This document shows, piece after piece, positions 6,599 through 12,875 of a stretch of 14,437 nt of DNA (position 1 is its first letter; each line of letters begins with the position of its first letter). The stretch is from Deltaproteobacteria bacterium (GTDB lineage Bacteria; Desulfobacterota; Desulfobaccia; Desulfobaccales; 0-14-0-80-60-11). The stretch is from the NCBI GenBank assembly GCA_023381945.1, contig JAMCQY010000385.1:1-14437 (forward strand), given 5' to 3'. The notes under the pieces were generated by a model. The model did no database searches, was not told where the DNA came from, and worked only from the letters and a program-made list of their open reading frames with translations. The translations under genes were made by a program, and so were the position numbers.

Positions 6599-6669
6599 GT
6601 AGGGGCACGGCGAGCCGTGCCCCAAAATCTATCCCATTTAAAAGAGGGCACGGCACGCCGTGCCCCTAC
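6599..6669. repeat. Pair of inverted REP-like palindromes between aspB and nadK
   Basis: GTAGGGGCACGGCGAGCCGT (from 6599, arm to 6623) and the inverted copy at 6646-6669 (ending CGGCACGCCGTGCCCCTAC) differ at one base when one is reverse-complemented. Each arm is itself palindromic (GGGCACGGC with GCCGTGCCC). A 22-base AT-rich spacer separates them. This paired layout is typical of REP/BIME-like elements mobilised by REP-associated transposases; no such transposase is in the window. Confidence 0.75.
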
Positions 6670-6724
6670 GGATGATCTTTGAAAATTTATCAAGATTATG
6701 ATAATTGTCAACCTGGGAGGCGCC

Positions 6725-7576
6725 TTGAAATCCATCGCTATTATCACCAAGAAGCATAAAGCCGATGCCCTTCTGGCCGGCCAGGACCTGACCGCCTGGT
6801 TCAAATCCAGGGGACTAACCGCCCAACACCTGATAAATGAACCGGAGCCGCATATCCTTCCCCTGCCCTCCGGGACCGACCTCATCGTGGTCATGGGAGG
6901 CGACGGCACCATCTTGAGCGTCGCCCGCCATTACGGCCGCCTCGGTCTTCCCATCCTGGGGGTTAACCTCGGGGGCCTGGGATTCCTCACTGAAATTTCC
7001 CGGGACGAGCTCTATCCCACCCTGGAAGAATACATCCTGCCCGGAAAATTTGAGGTCGAGGAGCGCATGATTCTTGCCGTCTCCCTGATTCGGGGCGGGG
7101 AAACCATTTGGCAGGAAAACGTCCTGAATGATGCGGTAATCAACAAAGGGGCCCTGGCCCGGATCGCGGAAATGGCCACCTGGATCGACAACGAACATCT
7201 CACCACCTATCGGGCTGACGGCCTGATCGTCTCCACCCCCACCGGCTCCACCGCCTATACCTTGTCCGCCGGCGGTCCCATCGCCTATCCGACCCTCAGG
7301 CATATCATCCTGTTGCCCATCTGCCCTCACACCCTGAGCAACCGGCCCATCATCCTGCCGGGCTGCGTCACCGTGGCGGTCACCCTGGATGAAAAGGTGC
7401 AAGACGTCTATCTCACCCTGGACGGCCAGGTGGGCCAGGAGCTTAAGCCGTTGGACCGCCTCGAGGTGCGCTGTGGTGATTATAACGTCAAGCTGGTGAA
7501 ATCACCCCGCCGGAGCTACTTCGAGATTCTCCGCACCAAGCTCGGCTGGGGAGAATTAGGCGGTCCGTCCAGATAG
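6725..7576 (+). CDS. nadK: NAD kinase
   Basis: This enzyme phosphorylates NAD to NADP with ATP or polyphosphate in the cytoplasm. From a TTG start at 6725 the protein is 283 residues. It has the signature GGDGT (58-62), the LGVNLGGLGFLTE block (78-90), NDAVIN (135-140), the DGLIVSTPTGSTAYTLSAGG nucleotide-binding block (165-184) and LDGQVG near 232-237. The TTG is chosen because GGGAGG (6715-6720) sits 4 nt before it and the family usually begins at this lysine-rich strand (KSIAIITKKHK). The in-frame ATG at 6698 would add nine residues but has no ribosome site. It is divergent from aspB across the REP pair. It is followed by a heptamer inverted repeat rather than a clear terminator. Confidence 0.95.
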   Translation: MKSIAIITKKHKADALLAGQDLTAWFKSRGLTAQHLINEPEPHILPLPSGTDLIVVMGGDGTILSVARHYGRLGLPILGVNLGGLGFLTEISRDELYPTLEEYILPGKFEVEERMILAVSLIRGGETIWQENVLNDAVINKGALARIAEMATWIDNEHLTTYRADGLIVSTPTGSTAYTLSAGGPIAYPTLRHIILLPICPHTLSNRPIILPGCVTVAVTLDEKVQDVYLTLDGQVGQELKPLDRLEVRCGDYNVKLVKSPRRSYFEILRTKLGWGELGGPSR

Positions 7577-7590
7577 GGGAAAGGGGTTGG

Positions 7591-7660
7591 TGCTGAGTAC
7601 TGAGGATTGAGGACTGAGTTTAGGACTTTACTCCGTCCTCAGCACTCAGCACTCAGTCCT
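7591..7660. repeat. Inverted heptamer-repeat cluster (CTGAGTA/CTCAGCA type)
   Basis: The left arm reads CTGAGTA, CTGAGGA, TTGAGGA, CTGAGTT in 7-bp steps (7593-7620). The right arm carries the inverse units CCTCAGC, ACTCAGC, ACTCAGT (7637-7657). CTGAGTACTGAGGA (7593-7606) pairs with 7636-7649 with one G-T wobble. It begins 14 bases after the nadK stop. Confidence 0.7.
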
Positions 7661-7675
7661 GCCTAATTATTAGGC
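7661..7675. promoter_or_regulatory. Short perfect palindrome upstream of the cystathionine-family gene
   Basis: GCCTAATTATTAGGC has 7-bp perfect arms around one base and lies about 60 bp before the ATG at 7737. It could be an operator. It directly abuts the heptamer cluster, so it could instead be part of that element. Confidence 0.3.
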
Positions 7676-7736
7676 ATTGGAAATCAGATGCAGTTTGACA
7701 AAGTACCATCAATTTCAGCAGGGAGATCTATGGGTC

Positions 7737-8951
7737 ATGAAGAGGAAAAGCGAATCGCCGCCGTGGCATAAGGCAACCCGGGCCATTCACTCGGGAGGTC
7801 TGGCGAACCCGGTTTATGGCGAAGTCTCAGTGCCGATTTTCCAGACTTCCACTTTTGCCTTTGCCAGTGCCGAGGAAGGCGCGGCCCTGTTTTCCGGAGA
7901 AAGGCAGGGATATGTCTACACCCGCATGGGTAATCCTACGGTGGACGCCCTGGAGAAAAACCTAGCGGCCCAGGAGAACGGCTTCGGTGGCTTAGCCACA
8001 GCCACCGGCATGGCCGCGATCGCTGCAACATTCTTCAGCCTGTTAAGCAGTGGGGATCACCTCGTAGCCGGCGAATGTCTCTATGGGCCTACGGAAGTGG
8101 TGATTGAACGCGAACTCCCCCGCTTCGGAATCCGGACCGACCTGGTGGATACCTCGGATTTAGCCAATATCGAAAGGACGTTGCGTCCAGAAACCCGGAT
8201 GGTCTTCATCGAAACCCCCACCAATCCCACCATGAGGATTACCGACATCAGGGGGGCAGTCGCCCTGGCCCATCGCCAGGGGGCGCTGGTGGTGGTGGAC
8301 AATACCTTTGCCAGCCCCTACTTGCAGCGGCCCATCGAGCTCGGCGCCGACCTGGTGATCCATAGTCTGACCAAATATCTCAACGGCCATAGCGATGTCG
8401 TGGGCGGGATGATAGTTCCCAAAGACGCCGGCCTCTATAAAAAAATCAAGCGGTTTCTCATACTTACCGGCGGGACTATGGACCCCCACCAGGCCTGGCT
8501 CATCCTGAGAGGGGTGCGCACCCTGCCCTTGCGGATGGAGAAAGCCCAGGAGAACGCCTTCAAACTTGCCAAATTCCTGAGCGTCCATCCCAAGGTTAAT
8601 TGGGTATGGTATCCCGGCTTGCCTGAACACCCCCAGCACGCGCTGGCCCGGGAGCAGATGGATGGCTTCGGTGCCATGCTTTGCTTCGGAGTCCCAAATG
8701 GGCTTAAAGGTGCCAGAACGCTTCTGAATCACTTGCGGCTGATCACCCTGGCCGTGTCCCTGGGAGGGGTGGAATCCCTGATTGAACACCCTGCCACCAT
8801 GACCCATGCCGGCGTCCCAGAGGCAAGGCGGGCCCAAGCCGGGATCACCGACGACCTGATACGGCTTTCAGTAGGCTGCGAAGATTTTGAAGACCTCCGG
8901 GCGGACCTTGACCAAGCCTTGAAACAGTTGTCAGTGGTCAGTGGTCAGTGA
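7737..8951 (+). CDS. Trans-sulfuration PLP enzyme (cystathionine gamma-synthase/lyase family)
   Basis: This is a 404-residue PLP enzyme of the Cys/Met metabolism family. The cofactor lysine is Lys213 in HSLTKYLNGHSDVVGG. YTRMGNPT (61-68) supplies the Tyr and Arg that bind phosphate in the partner subunit. VVDNTFASPYLQRP (187-200) and SLGGVESLIEHPA (341-353) are typical, and Arg376 in DDLIRLSVG binds the substrate carboxylate. The loop that carries the catalytic Cys of classical methionine gamma-lyase reads CLYGPTE here, with Pro at that place, so a standard methionine gamma-lyase is less likely. Synthase, lyase or sulfhydrylase activity cannot be told apart by eye. The start at 7737 follows GGGAG with a rather long 11-nt gap; an in-frame TTG at 7677 has no ribosome site. 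The C-terminal SVVSGQ and the stop are encoded by a TCAGTGG heptamer repeat. Confidence 0.9.
   Translation: MKRKSESPPWHKATRAIHSGGLANPVYGEVSVPIFQTSTFAFASAEEGAALFSGERQGYVYTRMGNPTVDALEKNLAAQENGFGGLATATGMAAIAATFFSLLSSGDHLVAGECLYGPTEVVIERELPRFGIRTDLVDTSDLANIERTLRPETRMVFIETPTNPTMRITDIRGAVALAHRQGALVVVDNTFASPYLQRPIELGADLVIHSLTKYLNGHSDVVGGMIVPKDAGLYKKIKRFLILTGGTMDPHQAWLILRGVRTLPLRMEKAQENAFKLAKFLSVHPKVNWVWYPGLPEHPQHALAREQMDGFGAMLCFGVPNGLKGARTLLNHLRLITLAVSLGGVESLIEHPATMTHAGVPEARRAQAGITDDLIRLSVGCEDFEDLRADLDQALKQLSVVSGQ
8931..8951 (+). repeat. Three-unit TCAGTGG heptamer repeat forming a gene end
   Basis: TCAGTGG, TCAGTGG, TCAGTGA run in perfect 7-bp register. They encode the SVVSGQ tail of the cystathionine-family enzyme, and the last unit supplies its TGA. 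More degenerate units (TAAGTTA, GCGGTTA) continue to about 8967. Confidence 0.8.
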
Positions 8952-8984
8952 TAAGTTAGCGGTTAGCAGAATGAGATTTGGTGG

Positions 8985-9004
8985 GGCAGGCCTCCGTGCC
9001 TGCC
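8985..9004. repeat. REP-like hairpin
   Basis: GGCAGGC (8985-8991) and GCCTGCC (8998-9004) form a 7-bp stem with a 6-base loop. The preceding GTGG and following CC match the same class as the palindromes at 6599. The A8 run after it is the wrong base for a plus-strand terminator. Confidence 0.5.
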
Positions 9005-9069
9005 AAAAAAAAGTTTGGTAGCGCGGCTTCCAGCTTGTCTCTGGTGGGCTGTGCACACATGGCTTATAA

Positions 9070-9204
9070 GTAGCAAAAAAAGGAGTCAGAGGGGTAGAAG
9101 GAAAAATAACAAAAATAATTAAACCATTAAGAGAACGTTATGGTTTAACTGACGATAAAATTAATAATCTTTTTACAGAACTTAAATCACAAATTGTGGA
9201 TTAA
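9070..9204 (+). pseudogene. Possible AT-rich gene remnant (44 codons, no start codon)
   Basis: After a TAA at 9067-9069, a frame of 44 sense codons runs to TAA at 9202-9204. Its translation looks protein-like, for example VEGKITKIIKPLRERYGL and DDKINNLFTELKSQIVD: amphipathic, charged, with no low-complexity stretches. It has no ATG, GTG or TTG start in frame at a sensible place, although AAGGAG lies at 9081-9085 upstream of GTAGAAGG. The composition differs sharply from all neighbours. It is probably the 3' end of a foreign gene or a decayed small ORF. I do not recognise the family. Confidence 0.35.
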
Positions 9205-9254
9205 CTTTTTAAACAAATTTTAGAAATAATGTCGAGCATATTAATTTTGAACTT

Positions 9255-10070
9255 ATGGCTGAGCCAACTGTAACCTTCCCCGTCCGCCGCTATCTAAAAG
9301 GCCGGGTGGAAGACACCAATGACCTCGTGGCGGTGGAAGAGCCCCTGGAGATCCGCCTGGCGGGCGAGCCCTTCCAGGTATTGATGCGCCTGCCGGGGTT
9401 GGAGAAGGAACTGGCCCTGGGTTTCCTGTTCACCGAAGGCATCGTGCAGAGCCTCTCCGAAGTCATCACCGTGCATTTCTGCGGCACCGCCACCGACCCG
9501 CTGCTGCCCCCCAACGTGGTGGATGTTACCCTGACTGAGGCGGGAATGAATCGCCGGGGCCGGCGCCACCTGGAGGTGTCCTATTCCAGTTGCGGCCTGT
9601 GCGCCAAGGAAGCGGTGAGCGAAATCGCCAGCAAGGTTCCTCCCGTCAAAAGTAACTTGACCATTGCACCGAAGACACTGCTGGCCTTGATGGAGCGCTT
9701 GCAGGAGGCTCAGACCCTCTACCGGGACACCGGCGGCACCCACGGCGTCGCCCTGGCCGCTCCGGCCGGCGATTTTTTCTTTCACGCCGAAGACGTGGGC
9801 CGCCACAACGCCATGGATAAGGTCATCGGCCGGTGTCTGATGAATCGGGACATGACGCGGCTGGTGGCCCTGCTCAGCGGCCGCATCAGTTTCGAGATGG
9901 CCCTGAAGGCCATTCGGGCCCAAATTCCCATCCTGGCGGCGGTTTCGGCCCCCACCTCCATGGCCCTGGAACTGGCCGAGGAGTTGAACCTTACCCTTGT
10001 CGGCTTCGTCCGGGGGCAGCGTTTGAATATTTATACGCATCCGGAGCGGATTGTTTTGAGTTTTAAGTGA
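9255..10070 (+). CDS. fdhD: Formate dehydrogenase accessory sulfurtransferase FdhD
   Basis: FdhD moves sulfur from the cysteine desulfurase IscS to the molybdenum or tungsten bis-MGD cofactor of formate dehydrogenases, making them active. The 271-residue protein has the sulfur-relay motif SSCGLCAK with Cys113 and Cys116. It also has TGGTHGVALA (159-168), the family block EDVGRHNAMDKVIGRCL (179-195) and a C-terminal SGRISFEMALKAI to VGFVRGQRLNIYTHPERI, which fits the family throughout. The length is normal. No formate dehydrogenase structural gene is within the window, so its client is elsewhere. No Shine-Dalgarno is visible before the ATG; the upstream 150 bases are AT-rich. The last residues (VLSFK) and the TGA lie inside a TTTTGAG heptamer repeat, and a bidirectional terminator follows at 10166. 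Confidence 0.95.
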   Translation: MAEPTVTFPVRRYLKGRVEDTNDLVAVEEPLEIRLAGEPFQVLMRLPGLEKELALGFLFTEGIVQSLSEVITVHFCGTATDPLLPPNVVDVTLTEAGMNRRGRRHLEVSYSSCGLCAKEAVSEIASKVPPVKSNLTIAPKTLLALMERLQEAQTLYRDTGGTHGVALAAPAGDFFFHAEDVGRHNAMDKVIGRCLMNRDMTRLVALLSGRISFEMALKAIRAQIPILAAVSAPTSMALELAEELNLTLVGFVRGQRLNIYTHPERIVLSFK

Positions 10071-10085
10071 GTTTTGAGTTTCGAG
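10054..10085 (+). repeat. TTTTGAG-type heptamer repeat at the fdhD end
   Basis: Units TTTTGAG, TTTTAAG, TGAGTTT, TGAGTTT and CGAG run in 7-bp steps from 10054. The first units encode the VLSFK tail of FdhD, and the TGA stop at 10068-10070 is inside the array. It is the same sequence type as the arms at 11305 and 11427. Confidence 0.7.
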
Positions 10086-10095
10086 AATTGGCCAT

Positions 10096-10121
10096 GGCGG
10101 GATGCGCTTCGCTTTCCCGCC
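10096..10121. repeat. REP-like hairpin (GGCGGGA/TCCCGCC)
   Basis: GGCGGGA (10096-10102) pairs with TCCCGCC (10115-10121), with an inner GCG/CGC stem. The motif continues as CCTAC, and a second fragment GGCGGGACGCCGGCGCTACC follows at 10140. Both resemble common intergenic palindromes of GC-rich bacteria. Confidence 0.55.
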
Positions 10122-10165
10122 CTACATTAAAAATGCACAGGCGGGACGCCGGCGCTACCAAGAAA

Positions 10166-10198
10166 AAGGGCGACCTTGCGGCCGCCCTTCTGGTTTTT
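10166..10198 (+). terminator. Bidirectional intrinsic terminator between fdhD and the Tim44-domain gene
   Basis: AAGGGCGACC (10166-10175) pairs with GGCCGCCCTT (10180-10189) around a TTGC loop with one mismatch. It is followed by CTGGTTTTTGCTTTT on the plus strand, and by TTTTTCT on the minus strand after the same stem. It sits between convergent genes, as expected for a shared terminator. Confidence 0.75.
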
Positions 10199-10204
10199 GC
10201 TTTT

Positions 10205-10281
10205 ACTGATCACTGACCACTGGCCACTGATCACTTTTTTTGCTCTTACTGGCTACTGACTACTGACTACTGGCAACTGCC
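10205..10281. repeat. Two ACTG-type heptamer arrays around a T-run
   Basis: Units ACTGATC, ACTGACC, ACTGGCC, ACTGATC (10205-10232) are followed by a T-run, then ACTGGCT, ACTGACT, ACTGACT, ACTGGCA, ACTGCC (10248-10281). The array ends one base before the TAA of the minus-strand Tim44-domain gene. It is the reverse-strand version of the TCAGTGG units at 8931. Confidence 0.8.
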
Positions 10282-10282
10282 T

Positions 10283-11290
10283 TTATGCCGGGGCCTGCTG
10301 AATGGCTGACAGTTGCCAGGGGTTATTGCCCACCGGGCGGGTGAAGGTCCAGTACTCTTCGAACTTCACCGGGTCGGTCTTGCTGCCCTCAATCACCTGA
10401 CCGCTGGTTTCATCCACATTATAATCCAGCAGATTGGCATAAATGCGAGCGGTGATATAATCCGCGCCGGACTCCTGCCAGGCCTCGGTAATATCCACCG
10501 ACCGCACCGCGATATTCTCCAGGCGGTTGATCTTCTTCTCGGCCTTCATCTGATCCACGTCATTTTGAAGGATGCGGAACATTTCTTCGGTGAAGAGTTG
10601 GCGCACCGGAGACATATCCCGATTGGCCCAGGCACCCTGGGTTTTGAAAAACAGATCCATGGCCATGTCCTGGAACTTGGCCTCGTCGAAATAGGGATCG
10701 AATTGGCGGATATTAGCCAGTCCCTGTTCCACGTCCCCACCCCCCGGCTGCATCGGGGGCTGGTCATAAGACGGCGGATACTGGGTCTGGTAGGACCCGG
10801 GGCCGGTGGCGCTGCTCTGATAACCTCCCGCGGTCTGGGCCGCCAGCCGTTTCTTTTTGATATACCAGTAGATCAAATAGCCGATGCCGCACAAGAGCAG
10901 GATGTCGAATAGCCCGATACCGCCGCCGGCGCCGCCGCCCATGCCGCCATAAGCAGAGGGGCCGCCGAAAAGGCTGCGGAACAAGAAGCCGCCAGCCAGG
11001 CCGCCCAACATGCCGCCGCCAAAGCTGCGCCAAAAACTACTGGGCTGCGAAGTTGGCGGTGGGGTCGTGGGCCGGTAAGGGGTACTGTACCCGGGCGACG
11101 GCTGGCTCGGCCTAGGCGCGGTGTAAGGCGTGGGTGCGGCGCCCGACCGGGAGCCCCGGCTGCCGATAGAGCCGCCGCTTCGGCCGCCGCCGCCGGCCCG
11201 GGCCCAGGCCTCCATCTGCAAGGCCCAGGCGCTGAGAAATAACAGGGCAAAGAGAATTACGAAACCCTTTGTCCATCTATTTGCCAACAT
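10283..11290 (-). CDS. Tim44-like domain membrane protein
   Basis: From the ATG at 11290 this 335-residue protein begins with a hydrophobic signal or anchor (about 8-25). A long Gly/Ser/Pro-rich low-complexity stretch follows (33-86), then a glycine-rich membrane-seeking region (90-126) and a clear transmembrane helix GLFDILLLCGIGYLIYWYI (126-144) ending in KKKR. After a Pro/Gln linker, a C-terminal Tim44-like domain (about 188-332) carries FDPYFDEAKFQDMAMDLFFK, then a VRQLFTEEMF segment and a terminal FEEYWTFTRPV block, all typical of bacterial Tim44/YtxH-associated proteins. In bacteria its role is not settled; membrane attachment of protein complexes is inferred from mitochondrial Tim44. 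GGAGG lies 5 nt before 11290; the in-frame TTG at 11302 is inside that site and is rejected. The stop abuts a heptamer array. Confidence 0.88.
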   Translation of the reverse strand: MLANRWTKGFVILFALLFLSAWALQMEAWARAGGGGRSGGSIGSRGSRSGAAPTPYTAPRPSQPSPGYSTPYRPTTPPPTSQPSSFWRSFGGGMLGGLAGGFLFRSLFGGPSAYGGMGGGAGGGIGLFDILLLCGIGYLIYWYIKKKRLAAQTAGGYQSSATGPGSYQTQYPPSYDQPPMQPGGGDVEQGLANIRQFDPYFDEAKFQDMAMDLFFKTQGAWANRDMSPVRQLFTEEMFRILQNDVDQMKAEKKINRLENIAVRSVDITEAWQESGADYITARIYANLLDYNVDETSGQVIEGSKTDPVKFEEYWTFTRPVGNNPWQLSAIQQAPA

Positions 11291-11304
11291 ACTTTCCTCC
11301 AATT

Positions 11305-11460
11305 AGTTTCAAGTTTCGAGTTTTGAGTTGTTAATTACAGTCTTTTCGGTAACTCCGTGAACAGCCTGCAAATAATCTGCCTTGCCTAAAACCCAAATCC
11401 TTATTTGATAATAACCGCAAATTCATAAACTTAAAACTTAAAACTCGAAACTTAGAACTA
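11305..11460. repeat. Inverted AGTTTCA/AAACTTA heptamer arms between two minus-strand genes
   Basis: The left arm (11305-11330) reads AGTTTCA, AGTTTCG, AGTTTTG, AGTTG. The right arm (11427-11460) reads AAACTTA, AAACTTA, AAACTCG, AAACTTA, GAACTA, which is the inverse type. The right arm contains the TAG stop (11458-11460) of the TPR gene, and the left arm lies just upstream of the Tim44-domain gene's ribosome site. The 96 bases between the arms show no gene. Confidence 0.75.
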
Positions 11461-12177
11461 CTTCACCGTCATCTTTTTTAATTCCTGGCAGGATAGAGGG
11501 TGCCCCAGGGCACAACCTTCTTTATAGTCGGCGATGGCCTTATCCGGCTGGTTCAGGTGGAAGCGGTGCAGGTTGCCCCGGAAGAAATAAGCGTGGGGCG
11601 AATCCGGAGCCAGACGGATGGCTCTGGAAAAATCGGCCACCGCTTTCTGATATTCCCCCTGGCAGAACCAGACCATACCCCGTTTGTTGTACACCCAGGG
11701 GTCCTTCGGGGCTAGCTTGGCAGCCTGGTTCAAGTCTGCCATGGCTTCGGGAAAGCAGCCTTCCTGGGCCTGGCATTCACCCCGCGCCTTCAGGGCCTCG
11801 GCGTTTTTGGGGTCACACTTCAAGGCCTGGGTCAAAACCGCGATGGCGTCACGCCGGCGGTCCATACCGGTCAGCACATCCGCCTTAGTCAGAAGCAGTT
11901 GAACATCTCCCGGATTCCCAACCAGTCCCTGGTCAAGTTCTTTCAGGGCCTCATCCTGGCGCCCCAAAGCCGCTAAGGCCTTCGCCAGGTAGCGCCGGGC
12001 TTCGGGAATCTGCGGGTATTGGTGCAGGTATTGGCTGAGCAGGGTCACCGCCTGCTCATTCTTCCCGGACTTTTGGGCCTCGATACCTTTGACGAGGAGA
12101 TTTTGATCGGCCCAGGCCGTCGAGGCCAGGATGACCAGACAAACCAAACTGAGGATTCCGCTGCGGCGCCACCCCAT
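11458..12177 (-). CDS. Exported tetratricopeptide-repeat protein
   Basis: From the ATG at 12177 the protein is 239 residues. It has a Sec-type signal peptide: GWRRSG, a hydrophobic core ILSLVCLVILAST, and an AWA-D cleavage site near residue 23. The mature part is a run of 34-residue TPR units (about 25-58, 59-92, 93-126, 127-160, 161-194 and 195-229) with the usual pattern, for example ALKARGECQAQEGCFPEAMADLNQAAKLAPKDP. TPR arrays hold protein partners; the partner is not evident. It could act in the periplasm with envelope complexes. AGGAG lies 7 nt before the chosen start; a GTG at 12198 in frame has no ribosome site. The methyltransferase gene ends 31 bp upstream, so the two may be co-transcribed. 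Confidence 0.9.
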   Translation of the reverse strand: MGWRRSGILSLVCLVILASTAWADQNLLVKGIEAQKSGKNEQAVTLLSQYLHQYPQIPEARRYLAKALAALGRQDEALKELDQGLVGNPGDVQLLLTKADVLTGMDRRRDAIAVLTQALKCDPKNAEALKARGECQAQEGCFPEAMADLNQAAKLAPKDPWVYNKRGMVWFCQGEYQKAVADFSRAIRLAPDSPHAYFFRGNLHRFHLNQPDKAIADYKEGCALGHPLSCQELKKMTVK

Positions 12178-12208
12178 GGTTATTCTCCTGCATTGCACAC
12201 GAGCTAAT

Positions 12209-12766
12209 TTATTTGACTGCTTCTATCAAGTAACCTTGATCGAGGTGCAACGGGCTATTGGGTTTTTCGCCTTTCATTTGTTCGCCCGCATAGAATTCAG
12301 TTATTGCCTGCGGTCTTTTGAAGGGGCGAGAATATCGCTCCCAACTCTGAAATCCGGCCTCGGTCAATAGCTTTTCAACCCCCCATCGGGTGTATCTTAA
12401 ATAATCCATGCCCCAGGGACCATGATGCGGATAAATAAAATGGAAGGAGACGAATAACGTTCCACCCGGCTTCAGGATTTTATATAAATTCTTTATGGCT
12501 TGAAAAGGATCATAAATATATTCGAAGACCTCCAGGCAAAAGACAATATCGTAAACCTCTGCTACTTCCCACCTTTGATTCAAATCATATTCAGGTAAAT
12601 CGAGAATATCGTACCGGTTTGCTTTCCATGACTTAACCCGGTCTTTCACCGGCAATTTTTTTCCGCCTACATCGGCTACTGCATCTACGTCAATTTCCAA
12701 CGTACTCAGCCAGTCTTCCAATGTTTTCCTTGATTGTGACCGTCTTTTTTTAAATCTCCATAGCAT
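12209..12766 (-). CDS. Class I SAM-dependent methyltransferase
   Basis: This 185-residue protein has a Rossmann methyltransferase core. A motif I-like VADVGGKK (30-37) is followed by RYDILDLPEYDL (51-62), acidic motif II/III YDIVFCLEVFEYIYDPFQAI (72-91), then LKPGGTLFVSF (98-108) and an FHFIYPHHGPWGMDYLRYT segment common in Methyltransf_11 proteins that act on sugars, lipids or small molecules. The N-terminal region before motif I is short, so the fold may be minimal. The substrate is unknown. AGAAGGA lies upstream of the ATG. The composition is low (21/60 G+C at 12541-12600), far below the neighbouring genes, which suggests acquisition from another genome. The TPR gene follows 31 bp downstream on the same strand. 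Confidence 0.85.
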   Translation of the reverse strand: MLWRFKKRRSQSRKTLEDWLSTLEIDVDAVADVGGKKLPVKDRVKSWKANRYDILDLPEYDLNQRWEVAEVYDIVFCLEVFEYIYDPFQAIKNLYKILKPGGTLFVSFHFIYPHHGPWGMDYLRYTRWGVEKLLTEAGFQSWERYSRPFKRPQAITEFYAGEQMKGEKPNSPLHLDQGYLIEAVK

Positions 12767-12812
12767 TTATTTCCATCCTTCTCTCCAACCCCTCATTAAG
12801 GCAAGGAGCTAA

Positions 12813-12847
12813 ATAAAGGGTCAACCGCAAAGCGGCTGACCCTTTAT
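12813..12847 (-). terminator. Long hairpin downstream of htpX
   Basis: ATAAAGGGTCA (12813-12823) and TGACCCTTTAT (12837-12847) are exact inverted copies. CCGC/GCGG inside continues the stem with one G-U pair in minus-strand RNA and a 3-base loop, giving about 16 paired positions. It lies 28 bp after the htpX stop. The following bases (ATTTAG) are only weakly U-rich, so it could be a terminator or an RNA-stabilising 3' hairpin. Confidence 0.6.
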
Positions 12848-12875
12848 ACCATGACATCCTCTGCTGCTGCCAGCC

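Larger units (their letters stand above)
8952..9254. other. Intergenic region of mixed origin, AT-rich on the right
   Basis: This gap holds degenerate heptamer units, then a hairpin GGCAGGC/GCCTGCC (8985-9004) of the REP-like type GTGGGGCAGG followed by an A8 run, then a TGGTAGCGCGG stretch like other dispersed repeats. From about 9065 the composition falls sharply (14/60 G+C at 9101-9160), and a possible gene remnant lies at 9070-9204. The AT-rich stretch continues to the fdhD ATG, which has no clear Shine-Dalgarno. No complete gene is supported. Confidence 0.6.

Noticed and set aside
7737..8951. Calling the PLP enzyme methionine gamma-lyase.
   Set aside because: The position of the catalytic Cys in classical methionine gamma-lyase is Pro here (LYGPTE); specificity within the family cannot be settled by eye.
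7591..11460. CRISPR array or phage attachment sites as an explanation of the short repeats.
   Set aside because: Units are 7 bp, degenerate and directly adjacent with no spacers, and there are no cas, integrase or tRNA genes in the window.
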